Part shown: in pieces, positions 63,793 through 64,000 of the stretch
Numbering within the stretch: the first letter of the stretch is position 1
Layout of the letters: the number at the start of each line of letters is the position of its first letter
Notes under the pieces: generated by a model
What the model saw: only the letters and a program-made list of their open reading frames with translations
Database searches by the model: none
Told to the model about the DNA's origin: nothing
NCBI GenBank assembly: GCA_031761405.1
Contig: JASEVX010000001.1
Location: 199,998,356 to 200,062,355, forward strand
Direction: 5' to 3'
Source of the DNA: Serripes groenlandicus
Lineage: Eukaryota; Mollusca; Bivalvia; Cardiida; Cardiidae
DNA length: 64,000 nt
Translations under genes and position numbers: made by a program

Positions 63793-64000
63793 GTCAAATA
63801 GGTTTAAAAGGTATATGTGGGAGGGAAGCCCTGTTGCCTGGGAAGTATCTGTGTTGTGTGAGTACCGAGACAAAAAGCCAGGACACATACGGTTACGTGA
63901 ACTGGCCTCCATGATGAAACAAACGAAAACACAACACCGATTGATGACGGCGTTCAACTGCTAGTTATCCATTAACAAGAAATATCTTTAAAACAGATAA

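Overview
The window is animal nuclear DNA, most probably from a bivalve mollusc. It has intron-rich genes with short exons, GT-AG introns and AATAAA signals. It is AT-rich, densely filled with short non-autonomous transposons, tRNA-headed SINEs and minisatellites, and has no bacterial gene layout. The roughly 260 bp element with ends GAGCCGTCCCGCGAGAAAAC resembles inverted-repeat elements I associate with heterodont bivalves, and the hormone gene looks molluscan. The species call is inference.

Two protein-coding genes can be reconstructed by splicing, and they converge tail to tail. On the plus strand, 2281-9334 holds the last four coding exons of a DDX55 (Spb4-type) DEAD-box RNA helicase. 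It runs from helicase motif VI to the stop codon, with earlier exons lying before base 1. On the minus strand, five coding exons at 45267-45185, 41520-41431, 26762-26595, 23731-23642 and 17515-17374 join without a frame break. They encode a 190-residue secreted precursor that ends in a calcitonin-type peptide: a two-cysteine N-terminal ring (SCNLNLGFHC), 31 residues, and a Pro-Gly-Lys-Arg amidation and cleavage site. All four junctions are phase 2. The precursor contains two 90-base spacer exons of equal phase, each followed by an exon with a P-G-K-R site, as if a spacer-plus-peptide module had been duplicated.

The rest is repeats. Family A is a TTAA-flanked, piggyBac-like palindromic MITE of about 230 bp, with about 40 full or partial copies across the window. 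Family B (about 260 bp) has eight copies. Family D is a set of near-perfect hairpins. Family E (about 250 bp) has three copies plus a fragment. Family F (about 213 bp, TTAA-flanked) has two copies, one inserted into an E element at a TTAA that is still empty in the other E copies. There are about 25 SINE copies or fragments and three 5'-truncated LINE pieces (27.2-27.6 kb, 37.7-39.05 kb, 59.56 kb). Tandem arrays have units of 152 bp (1.08-1.99 kb), 30 bp (4.66-6.46 kb), 34 bp (9.83-11.31 kb), 37 and 24 bp (21.2-21.9 kb), 34 bp (45.77-46.61 kb), 23 bp (51.5-51.66 kb) and 60 bp (57.5-58.5 kb).

Region by region: 0-9.4 kb is DDX55, with introns made largely of MITEs and minisatellites. 9.8-11.3 kb is a 34 bp array just beyond the gene. 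11.5-17.3 kb is intergenic MITEs and SINEs with two clear nested insertions. 17.35-45.4 kb is the calcitonin-type gene, whose introns contain many repeats and two LINE fragments. 45.8-46.6 kb is a minisatellite immediately upstream of that gene. 46.6-64 kb has no gene I can support and consists of SINEs, MITEs, a young 60 bp array and unassigned AT-rich sequence. No genuine tRNA, rRNA or CRISPR locus was found.
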